Source: Anaerocolumna cellulosilytica
Lineage (GTDB): Bacteria > Bacillota > Clostridia > Lachnospirales > Lachnospiraceae
NCBI RefSeq assembly: GCF_014218335.1
Contig: NZ_AP023367.1
Span: 449,001-513,000 of the forward strand
Length of the DNA: 64,000 bases
Direction of reading: 5' to 3'
Shown in pieces: positions 57,596 through 64,000 of the stretch. The notes under the pieces are model-generated. The model was not told the DNA's origin and searched no databases. It worked only from the letters and a program-made list of their open reading frames with translations. The translations under genes were made by a program, and so were the position numbers. The stretch's first letter is position 1, and each line of letters begins with the position of its first letter.

Positions 57596-57612
57596 AGATA
57601 TAATATTTGAAT

Positions 57613-57906
57613 CTAAATTGATTGTGGTGCATGTCTAATTAAAAGTTCTTTTTTGGGTGAATTCCACATTTTTGAATCTAATAATATTGTTTTATTATAG
57701 TCACCTAAATTAACAATTGAATACTTGTTAATTTGAATTTCATTGTTTACATTTTCAAAATCTGTATTTCCATTGCAATCAAAAAGAATTACGTTAATTT
57801 TGCTGATAAAAGGTGAGAATAAATATTTCTCATATACACTAATTGGTTTTTTTGTGTAGAGTATAGAGCCGATAATTTCTTTAACCTCTGCAGGCCATTG
57901 ATACAT
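57613..57906 (-). CDS. Unknown island protein, 97 aa, or 5' part of a split gene
   Basis: ATG 57906 follows a strong GAGGAGGT. The frame begins MYQWPAEVKEIIGSILYTKK and ends LLIRHAPQSI. It lies 45 bp behind the DUF6236-like gene, so it is in the same operon. No domain is recognised. See the next entry for a possible fusion. Confidence 0.6.
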   Translation of the reverse strand: MYQWPAEVKEIIGSILYTKKPISVYEKYLFSPFISKINVILFDCNGNTDFENVNNEIQINKYSIVNLGDYNKTILLDSKMWNSPKKELLIRHAPQSI

Positions 57907-57951
57907 GTATATACCTCCTCTTAAATGTCAAGCAAATAGTAATATATACGC

Positions 57952-58977
57952 TTATGATAAATTATTAATCTGTGCTAAGTATTTTCTTGTTAGATGCTTT
58001 TCATTTATATTCTCAATTGAGTGAGGAAGATTATTTATAAAGTTAGGGATAGTTCGGCTGTCGATGTAAGCACCAGCAGCAACGTTTAAGAAAGATGCAC
58101 TATCTAAATTTCCATTCAATAATTGATTTATTCCATAAGTTGTTAAAATTATGGAGCCCAACATTTCAAAACTATTTTCGCAGATTCTAATAAAGTCACT
58201 TTTATAGCTTAATAAGTCAGTAAGTGAATATCCTGGTGTATTATTTTCTTTAGCAACTATTAGATTTTTAATTTCGCTTACATAAGCATAACGAAGCTGA
58301 TTAAAGTCATTAGAAGATCTTAGTTCAATAATAGTATTAAGTGGTATTTGTGAAATGTTTTTTGGTAAATTAATTTCAATGTTACTCTGAGCATATTGTA
58401 ATTCTAAATGATTTCGCTTTGCTATTTTTTTATTGCGATTTAAAAGTAAATTGTTATATTTAGAAGAATCAGTAATGGAATCCATTTCTTGTAATATCGA
58501 TATCCTCTCGGCTAAAAAGCTCATATATAGATATGCTAAATCTTCGTTAATCTTAATTCCAAAATCACATTCAGAAGCAATGCCTTCTAAAATACAGAAA
58601 TCGTGAAAGTCTTGTGAGAATTTTCCGTTATACAGAGTGTAGTTTTGGGTTGAGCGATTCCGCCACTTATCTCGTATTGTGTAACTATTTGTATTATGGT
58701 AGGGATGGCCAAATCGTCCACCATATCTATGTGGATATTGCAGATACTGTTCGAACTCCTCTATTGCCTTTTGAGATGCCCATGCTCCTTCATCATAATC
58801 AGGCTGATATGGACGTATCAAATTAGTTTCATCAATTATTTGAATTGTGTGTGAACTTAAATAAGTCTCTTTATCATATGGAATCATTGGGATAATAGGT
58901 CTTATTTCATCTAAATATAATAATGCAAATTTTAACCAATTGATATCCTGTGCTTCAAATCCTGGGTAATATAACAT
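57952..58977 (-). CDS. DUF6236-like protein
   Basis: I choose ATG 58977 with AAGGAGGAAT ahead; the longer frame to 59064 runs back into the pseudogene. The 341-residue protein starts LYYPGFEAQDINWLKFALLY, then LDEIRPIIPMIPYDK, the hallmark start of the DUF6236 family (function unknown). The rest is helical with no membrane segment. DUF6236 genes are usually found in accessory islands. It is the third gene of the island operon. Confidence 0.7.
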   Translation of the reverse strand: MLYYPGFEAQDINWLKFALLYLDEIRPIIPMIPYDKETYLSSHTIQIIDETNLIRPYQPDYDEGAWASQKAIEEFEQYLQYPHRYGGRFGHPYHNTNSYTIRDKWRNRSTQNYTLYNGKFSQDFHDFCILEGIASECDFGIKINEDLAYLYMSFLAERISILQEMDSITDSSKYNNLLLNRNKKIAKRNHLELQYAQSNIEINLPKNISQIPLNTIIELRSSNDFNQLRYAYVSEIKNLIVAKENNTPGYSLTDLLSYKSDFIRICENSFEMLGSIILTTYGINQLLNGNLDSASFLNVAAGAYIDSRTIPNFINNLPHSIENINEKHLTRKYLAQINNLS

Positions 58978-59017
58978 AAAATTCCTCCTTAGTATGTTAT
59001 TTATAAATCTACTTACT

Positions 59018-59355
59018 CTAATTATGCCATTTTTTGTGCGATACAAACTTTCCGCAATCATCACGAGTATCTGGCCAATTCAATTTCCATTCCAAATACT
59101 CATTTTCAGTTATCTCCTTATTCGCCAGCTCCTGCTTTCGAATCAACCATTCACTCATGAATTCATCAACCAATCCATAATTAAACCACATACTAACTGG
59201 CAGTTCATCTGGCCAGTAATCCTCATTGTCATCATATTAGGCTAGCACTTTTGTAGTGGTTTTTTTATTGCTACGGATAAGAGAGAAAAGATTGATTGCA
59301 CCACGGTTATCTTCATCTAGCCAGAAGAAAGTCTGCATAATATCTTCTGCACTGC
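59018..59355 (-). pseudogene. Truncated copy of the XRE regulator's C-terminal part
   Basis: This stretch is a close DNA copy of 60586-60893 (C-terminal two thirds of the XRE gene). It lacks the helix-turn-helix part and carries CAA-to-TAA at the position matching AVAQYDD, so it is dead. The reading ends TRDDCGKFVSHKKWHN at 59018. It shows that an XRE gene once stood before the DUF6236 gene too, or that recombination copied this part. Confidence 0.8.
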
Positions 59356-59445
59356 TAGTGTGTAATAGATTATATTTTCCATTAATTAAGTATACTCCTT
59401 TCGATTCTCCAATCCATAATCTGGATAAGATGGTTTGAGAATTGA

Positions 59446-60528
59446 TTAGAATAATTCTGATCTATACGTACTATCACCTAACGTGAAGAACAGAAAGCAT
59501 TTGTCATAATAATTTTTATATTCATTAATCTTATATTGTACAGATGTAAGTTCGGTAATCATATTATTGTAAAATTGCTGGCCAATAGGGGTTACTGAAT
59601 CATTCTCCATTGAATATAAAGCATCATTCCCAATCTTGAAGAAAATTTCTTGAATTACATATCTACCACGTTCTATTCCATAAAAACTATTTTTGGCTTT
59701 GTCAAGATTCTTAATAACCTGTGTGAGAATGGGCGTTGGATCTGTTATTAATTTAAGATACTCATGCATGTTAATTTTATTTGAATTGTTAGCAGGTATT
59801 TCGAAATAAAAATCATTTAGCTGTATAATTACATTCAATAATTCAATTGTATGTAGATCTACATTTGAGGAAGAGCAATCTTCTGTAGAATCACTAGGTG
59901 AGGATGATTCTGTAGCAGAATTAAATGGTAATCCGGACTTAAATATGATTTCAATTGGAATTCGGTTTCTTGAAAAAGTAAATTTATCTAGATTGGATTT
60001 ATTATCGTACACATAATTAATGAATTCTGATATAAAAAGAGAGATTTCACTTGTATTACTATTTGAATTATCTATATAATCTTCAATATCAAAATTTTCT
60101 TTATCGAATTCGCATATATAACCATTTTTAATACAGATTGTATAATTTTTTCGTATAAAATCTGCATGTTCTTCGTAGGTATTAAATATTTCCGATATTA
60201 GGAACACTATGCGCTCAAGGGCTTTACTGCTACCTATTTCTTTATTGGATTCAAAACCAAAAGGAATTCTTTTGATTTCTAAATATATTTCTTCATTTAG
60301 TTTATTCATCAGTCGTATATCAGCAGTACAATGACTGGAATTATTAAGAATATACGGTTTTCTATTCGGATTCATCTTTAATAATAATTTTTGAACTTCT
60401 ATAGCGTCTTCTTTGTCAGGGCATCCAGCAAATTCATAGTTATCATTTAATAGCAGTTCAAATATATTTTTAGTACTTGAATAAGTACATTCTTTTGTTG
60501 TGCAGTTGCAACAATAATTAAAATACAT
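59446..60528 (-). CDS. Unknown 361-aa island protein, possible PD-(D/E)XK nuclease
   Basis: I choose ATG 60528 with GGAGG at good spacing. The N-terminus has a cysteine cluster (CCNCTTKEC) that could bind zinc. Residues around 75-95 read CTADIRLMNKLNEEIYLEIK, that is Asp, a turn, then Glu-x-Lys on a strand, as in PD-(D/E)XK nucleases. The middle is Ser-rich and acidic (about 205-225). No family is recognised, and the nuclease reading is weak. It stands right behind the XRE gene and is probably co-transcribed. Confidence 0.65.
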   Translation of the reverse strand: MYFNYCCNCTTKECTYSSTKNIFELLLNDNYEFAGCPDKEDAIEVQKLLLKMNPNRKPYILNNSSHCTADIRLMNKLNEEIYLEIKRIPFGFESNKEIGSSKALERIVFLISEIFNTYEEHADFIRKNYTICIKNGYICEFDKENFDIEDYIDNSNSNTSEISLFISEFINYVYDNKSNLDKFTFSRNRIPIEIIFKSGLPFNSATESSSPSDSTEDCSSSNVDLHTIELLNVIIQLNDFYFEIPANNSNKINMHEYLKLITDPTPILTQVIKNLDKAKNSFYGIERGRYVIQEIFFKIGNDALYSMENDSVTPIGQQFYNNMITELTSVQYKINEYKNYYDKCFLFFTLGDSTYRSELF

Positions 60529-60562
60529 AACAGCCTCCATTCTCGTTACATAATAATAATTT

Positions 60563-61105
60563 TCAGTTATATTTTGTTGTATTTTTGCAATCATCACAAG
60601 TATCCGGCCAATTCAGTTTCCATTCCAAATACTCATTTTCTGTAATCTCTTTCTTTGCCAGCTCCTGCTTTCGAATCATCCATTCCCTCATGAATTCATC
60701 AACCAATCCATAATTAAACCACATACCAACTGGCGGTTCATCTGGCCAGTAATCATCATTGTCATCATATTGGGCTACCGCCTTTGTGGTGGCTTTTTCT
60801 TTTTTATTACTACGGATAAGAGAAAAAAGATTGATTGCACCACGGTTATCTTCGTCCAGCCAGAAGAAAGTCTGCATAATATCTTCTGCGCTTCCTGGAA
60901 CTTCGCTGACAAAGTTAAGGGGATTGATATCCATAGCCTTTGCCATATCTATAAGCATGTCTTTTTGAGGAACTCTGTAATCGCATTCGTATTGTGCAAT
61001 ACGATTTGCAGCGCCTTTTTCTTCTAAACCAACAGCAACTCCAAGTTCCTGCTGGGTCATTTTTCTGAGTTTTCGTACAAATTTTATTTTTTTACCAATG
61101 GTCAT
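60563..61105 (-). CDS. XRE-family regulator of the island
   Basis: Residues 5-62 are an HTH_3 domain (IKFVRKLRKMTQQELGVAVG, NRIAQYECDYRVPQ). The C-terminal part (EFMREWMIRKQELAKKEITE, EYLEWKLNWP) recurs in clostridial XRE proteins with this layout. ATG 61105 follows AAAGGAGGCAG. It is the first gene of the leftward operon and probably binds the three TTCGC palindromes upstream, controlling both directions. Confidence 0.85.
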   Translation of the reverse strand: MTIGKKIKFVRKLRKMTQQELGVAVGLEEKGAANRIAQYECDYRVPQKDMLIDMAKAMDINPLNFVSEVPGSAEDIMQTFFWLDEDNRGAINLFSLIRSNKKEKATTKAVAQYDDNDDYWPDEPPVGMWFNYGLVDEFMREWMIRKQELAKKEITENEYLEWKLNWPDTCDDCKNTTKYN

Positions 61106-61156
61106 AGTCTGCCTCCTTTACTGGAAATTAAATAAAAATGAAACCTTATAGGACTT

Positions 61157-61185
61157 ATTATATCTGATAAATGAGATACAGTAAA
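61157..61185 (-). promoter_or_regulatory. Promoter of the leftward island operon
   Basis: On the minus strand TTTACT (61185-61180), 17 bp, then TATAAT (61162-61157). It lies 50 bp before the XRE gene and next to operator 1. Confidence 0.75.
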
Positions 61186-61193
61186 TAAAAATA

Positions 61194-61279
61194 TTCGCCT
61201 AGAGGCGAAAATAATATTGACATTCGCTATGAGGCGAATTATAATGGGTATCACAATAGGGCATTCGCTATGAAGCGAA
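61194..61279. promoter_or_regulatory. Three 16-bp palindromic operators
   Basis: TTCGCCTAGAGGCGAA (61194-61209), TTCGCTATGAGGCGAA (61223-61238) and TTCGCTATGAAGCGAA (61264-61279) share TTCGC-6-GCGAA. The second fills the spacer of the rightward promoter. Two half sites (near 61321 and 61408) may be chance. Confidence 0.85.
61217..61245 (+). promoter_or_regulatory. Consensus sigma-A promoter, rightward
   Basis: TTGACA (61217-61222), exactly 17 bp, TATAAT (61240-61245): a perfect consensus promoter whose spacer is an operator. It should drive the leader, xis and integrase genes when the repressor leaves. Confidence 0.85.
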
Positions 61280-61308
61280 TACTAATACAACTGAATGAGC
61301 GGTACCAT

Positions 61309-61437
61309 ATGTTAACAGACATTCGCCAAGACCTTCTGATAAGGAAGCGAGCGATGATGACACTCCCAGAACTGGCGGGAATATCTCACACAAGAGCAGG
61401 CCCGGGGCGAATAGCCGAGGTTGATTTACGCGAGTAG
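61309..61437 (+). CDS. Possible 42-aa protein
   Basis: ATG 61309 opens a 42-codon frame (TDIRQDLLIRKRAMMTLPEL, then AGISHTRAG) that could be a small helix-turn-helix protein. It has no clear ribosome binding site, and its base composition is richer in GC than its surroundings. It may equally be a chance frame in a structured RNA. Confidence 0.3.
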   Translation: MLTDIRQDLLIRKRAMMTLPELAGISHTRAGPGRIAEVDLRE

Positions 61438-61443
61438 CGATGA

Positions 61444-61589
61444 GAATACTATGCTTGCATAAGTATTCGAGGAGCACCGCGATAGTGTTAGAAAGAATTT
61501 CTAACACCGAAACATCAACAACATATGAATACACAGAACGCCAACGATTTTCCAAACAGGAAAACCGTAGCTATAACGTGAGTTATAGC
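61444..61589 (+). ncRNA. Cluster of four hairpins before xis
   Basis: GAATACT-ATGC/GCAT-AGTATTC (61444-61468), GTGTTAGAAA/TTTCTAACAC with a GAA loop (61485-61507), TTTTCC/GGAAAA (61548-61564) and GCTATAAC/GTTATAGC with a GTGA loop (61570-61589) follow one another. No known riboswitch is recognised. It may be a structured leader RNA, an origin of transfer or a single-strand origin. Confidence 0.5.
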
Positions 61590-61690
61590 ACCTGATCTTG
61601 CTGCAATAGTCCAAACAATAGTTGAGCGGCCGGGGGGTTCTCAAGGTCCCTAGTTAGATTTTGAAATTTTTATACAAAGGAGGTGGACGG

Positions 61691-61879
61691 ATGGAAGGAG
61701 CAATTTATATTACAGCAGCTGAGATGGCTGAAATGCTTGGCATTTCAAAACCATATGCGTATAAGCTCATCAAACAGATGAATGAAGAGCTTGACGCAAA
61801 AGGTTTTATTACCATTCCTGGCAAAGTAGCAATTAAGTATTTTGAAGAGAAGTTTTACGGAGTAACAGTAACAGCGTAA
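61691..61879 (+). CDS. xis: Excisionase-like HTH protein
   Basis: I choose ATG 61691 behind AAAGGAGGTGG. The 62-residue protein has a MerR/excisionase-type winged helix (YITAAEMAEMLGISKPYAYK, LIKQMNEEL; GKVAIKYFEEKFYG). It lies 15 bp before the integrase gene. It would direct the integrase to excise the element. Confidence 0.85.
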   Translation: MEGAIYITAAEMAEMLGISKPYAYKLIKQMNEELDAKGFITIPGKVAIKYFEEKFYGVTVTA

Positions 61880-61894
61880 CGAAAGGAGAAATTG

Positions 61895-62989
61895 ATGGCA
61901 GCATATAAAGATGAGGAGCGAGGCACATGGTATGTCTCGTTCCATTATTACGATTGGACTGGCAAGAACAAGCGCAAATTGAAGCGTGGTTTCAAAACCA
62001 GAAGAGAGGCATTAGAGTGGGAGCAGCATTTTCGCATGAAGGAAGAGGCTAATTTGGAAATGACTTTTGATGACTTTGTCGAAGCCTATACAAGAGACAT
62101 GAAACCCAAATTAAAAGAAAATACTTGGAACACGAAAGAAGCGGTTATTAACAGCAAGATACTCCCTTATTTTAAGGATAAGAAAATGAAGGATATCAAG
62201 CCGACAGATATTATTCAGTGGCAGAACCAAATGATTAAGCTTAAGAATCCGCAAGGAGCATTATTTAAGCCTACTTACCTGAAAACAATTCAATCGGAGA
62301 TAAGCGCATTATTTAATCATGCGGTACGTTTTTATGAATTGAAAGAGAATCCGGTAGTGAAGGCAGGACCATTGGGAAAAGGGAAAGCAGACGAAATGCT
62401 CTTTTGGACAAAAGAAGAGTATTTGAAATTTATCGAGCAGGTAAAGGACAAGCCAGTTTCCTATTACGCATTTCAGATTCTATATTGGTGTGGTCTTCGT
62501 ATGGGGGAACTATTAGCACTAACACCAGCAGATATTGATGTCCCAAAGAGTATGATTCATATCACAAAATCTTATCAGCGAATCAGGGGTAAGGATGTTA
62601 TTACAGATCCAAAGACTCCAAAGAGTAAACGAGATGTAGTGATTCCTGATTTCTTGCGTGATGAACTACAGGACTATATGAGTCGGTTATATGGAATTAC
62701 CAAGAAAGATAGGTTATTTCATATTACAAAAACATATTTGCACCATGAAATGGATCGTGGGGCTAAGAAAGCAGGAGTGCAGAGAATCAGAATCCATGAC
62801 CTGCGCCACAGCCACGTATCCCTTTTAATCAGCATGGGATTTACAGCCGTAGCCATTGGTTCAAGAGTAGGTCATGAAAGTTCAGATATAACTTTTCGCT
62901 ATGCCCATATGTTTCCAAGTGAGCAAAAACAGATGGCAACCATGTTAAATGATGCATTTGTGATTACAGATAAGGAAGGTGATGAATAA
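61895..62989 (+). CDS. int: Tyrosine recombinase/integrase
   Basis: The protein has an arm-binding N-terminal domain (GTWYVSFHYYDWTGKNKR), a core-binding SAM-like domain (about 55-155) and the catalytic domain with Arg202 (CGLRMGELLAL), His301 and Arg304 (HDLRHSH), His in GHESS and nucleophile Tyr336 (RYAHM). AAAGGAG precedes ATG 61895. Its stop overlaps the next ATG (TAATG). It is of the Tn916/ICE class and should act at the guaA end or another site outside the window. Confidence 0.95.
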   Translation: MAAYKDEERGTWYVSFHYYDWTGKNKRKLKRGFKTRREALEWEQHFRMKEEANLEMTFDDFVEAYTRDMKPKLKENTWNTKEAVINSKILPYFKDKKMKDIKPTDIIQWQNQMIKLKNPQGALFKPTYLKTIQSEISALFNHAVRFYELKENPVVKAGPLGKGKADEMLFWTKEEYLKFIEQVKDKPVSYYAFQILYWCGLRMGELLALTPADIDVPKSMIHITKSYQRIRGKDVITDPKTPKSKRDVVIPDFLRDELQDYMSRLYGITKKDRLFHITKTYLHHEMDRGAKKAGVQRIRIHDLRHSHVSLLISMGFTAVAIGSRVGHESSDITFRYAHMFPSEQKQMATMLNDAFVITDKEGDE

Positions 62990-63384
62990 TGCCGGGAGTT
63001 CATAAGAATCCAACGATTAGTTTTCGTATTTCCGATTATGAAAGAAGAGAAATTGAAGCGAAGATTAAGGCAAGTGGAATGCAGAAAAAAGATTATTTTG
63101 TTCGTTCCTGTATTTATAACCATGTGTGTGTTGTTGGTAAGAAAGAGACGGTATATGTGTTGGTGGAGGAGTTGCAGAAAATGCAACAAAATCTTTATCA
63201 GTTGAATGAACAGATTTTATCAGAAGATATTCAGATAACCAGTGAAGAAATGCAGGAATTACAGCTTGATTACGAATATATGCTAAAAGCTATTTTGTGG
63301 ATGCTTGAAGGTGCACGATATTTGTGGGAAGGAAAAAGTACAGCAGGGAAGGAGAGTGATAATTGTGGAGGAAGCAAAAGTTGA
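62989..63384 (+). CDS. MobC-like mobilization (relaxosome) protein
   Basis: The 131-residue protein begins with a ribbon-helix-helix (PTISFRISDYERREIEAKIK, ASGMQKKDYFVRSCI), as in MobC-type relaxosome proteins, followed by a coiled helix. It overlaps integrase by 1 nt and the next gene by 20 nt. No relaxase lies inside the window; it is expected to the right. Confidence 0.75.
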   Translation: MPGVHKNPTISFRISDYERREIEAKIKASGMQKKDYFVRSCIYNHVCVVGKKETVYVLVEELQKMQQNLYQLNEQILSEDIQITSEEMQELQLDYEYMLKAILWMLEGARYLWEGKSTAGKESDNCGGSKS

Positions 63385-64000
63385 ACTAAAGATGATTAAT
63401 ATGGCAGATGTTCAGGCGAGTTCCATCGATTGGCTTTGGTATCCGTTTATTCCATATGGAAAACTTACCATCATTCAGGGTGATCCTGGAGATGGTAAAA
63501 GTACTTTGGTATTGAATATAGCAGCTAGACTATCAATGGGAGAAGGCCTTGATGATGAAATGAAACCTACGGAACCAATAAATGTAATTTACCAAACGGC
63601 AGAAGACGGTTTGGCTGACACTGTGAAGCCTAGGCTAGAACTTGCAGGAGCCGATTGTAGTCGGATTTCTATTATAGATGAAAGTGAAAAATCAGTATCT
63701 ATGGTAGATGAGCGATTAGAGGAGGCGATAATGAAACAACAAGCAAAACTCCTTATCCTAGATCCGATTCAGGCATATCTTGGTGGTGGTACGGATATGA
63801 ATCGTGCCAATGAAGCTCGTGATATGACCAAAAAGCTTGGAGCATTAGCTGAGAAAACGGGGTGCGCCATTGTTCTTATCGGTCACATGAATAAAGGTGG
63901 TGGTGCAAAAGCAGCATATCGTGGTATGGGTTCTATAGATTTCTTTGCAGTTGCAAGAAGCATGATTCTAGTTGGGCGAATCGAAGGGCAGGAACAAATG
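63365..64000 (+). CDS. RepA-like AAA ATPase, truncated by the window end
   Basis: GTG 63365 follows AAGGAGAG and overlaps the MobC-like gene by 20 nt. The 212 visible residues have Walker A GDPGDGKST, Walker B LLILDPI and the RepA-type AAA_25 layout (VLIGHMNKGGGAKAAYRGMG, SIDFFAVARSM). These proteins act as helicases in replication of plasmids and mobilizable elements. Confidence 0.9.
   Translation, partial: MEEAKVELKMINMADVQASSIDWLWYPFIPYGKLTIIQGDPGDGKSTLVLNIAARLSMGEGLDDEMKPTEPINVIYQTAEDGLADTVKPRLELAGADCSRISIIDESEKSVSMVDERLEEAIMKQQAKLLILDPIQAYLGGGTDMNRANEARDMTKKLGALAEKTGCAIVLIGHMNKGGGAKAAYRGMGSIDFFAVARSMILVGRIEGQEQM

Noticed and set aside
61194-61279. Short CRISPR array from the three TTCGC repeats
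   Set aside because: Repeats are 16-bp palindromes at unequal spacing (29 and 41 bp) next to promoters and no cas gene is present; operators explain them.
61268-61555. Minus-strand frame of 95 codons
   Set aside because: It overlaps the operator and hairpin cluster and has no ribosome binding site or recognisable motif.

Overview
The window looks like chromosome of a low-GC, Gram-positive, plant-polysaccharide-degrading Clostridium of the Lachnospiraceae, close to Lachnoclostridium (Clostridium) phytofermentans. This is inferred from the AT-rich sequence, AGGAGG-type ribosome binding sites, the secreted CBM2-bearing esterase, the starch/cyclodextrin locus, and the ftsE-ftsX-M23-ctpA and uvrB-uvrA core genes. 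No database search was possible.

Layout. (1) 1-7.8 kb is a decayed prophage: a Mor-like activator, a small terminase, a second small-terminase-like gene broken by an in-frame stop, several small unknown genes, a tape-measure gene, a likely type I (Hol_Tox-like) toxin gene and an XRE repressor. No large terminase, portal, capsid, lysis gene or integrase is visible. Four tandem TTATATGA-type sites lie along it. (2) 7.9-12.7 kb is a scrapyard: a decayed LamG-type fragment, small membrane/lipoprotein genes, a WYL regulator split by an IS3-family element, a RidA gene and two near-identical 62-bp repeats 4.4 kb apart. (3) 12.7-19.6 kb holds a transglutaminase-like protein, a secreted CE1-type esterase with a CBM2, a full-length group II intron placed directly behind the esterase terminator, and a telA/xpaC pair.

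(4) 19.8-31.6 kb is one regulon for alpha-glucans: a LacI-type repressor, operators at and near a consensus promoter, a lipoprotein binding protein, two permeases, a GH31 and a GH13 enzyme, and a secreted cyclodextrin-glucanotransferase-like enzyme with TIG and CBM20 domains. Together they could make cyclodextrins or maltodextrins outside the cell, import them and hydrolyse them inside. The transporter has no ATPase; the MsmX/UgpC-type ATPase at 41.6 kb is the obvious supplier. (5) 31.6-41.4 kb has two ECF sigma/anti-sigma pairs, two YitT paralogues, a YkgJ-like cysteine-cluster protein, a MATE exporter, a GNAT enzyme, an orphan T-box leader and an SDR enzyme. (6) 41.5-56.7 kb is core: MsmX-like ATPase, CdaR/PucR-like regulator, FtsEX with its M23 partner, CtpA, UvrB, UvrA, a YfbR-like HD hydrolase and GuaA.

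(7) From just behind guaA to the end lies an integrative/mobilizable element that continues past the window. The integration side (xis, tyrosine integrase, MobC-like protein, RepA-like ATPase) reads rightward. A leftward accessory operon holds an XRE regulator, an unknown 361-aa protein with a weak PD-(D/E)XK-like signature, a DUF6236-like protein and two unknown ORFs. The two halves diverge from a switch region with three 16-bp palindromic operators, one filling the spacer of a perfect sigma-A promoter, followed by about 400 nt rich in perfect hairpins. This island is the best candidate in the window for an undescribed (possibly defence) system.
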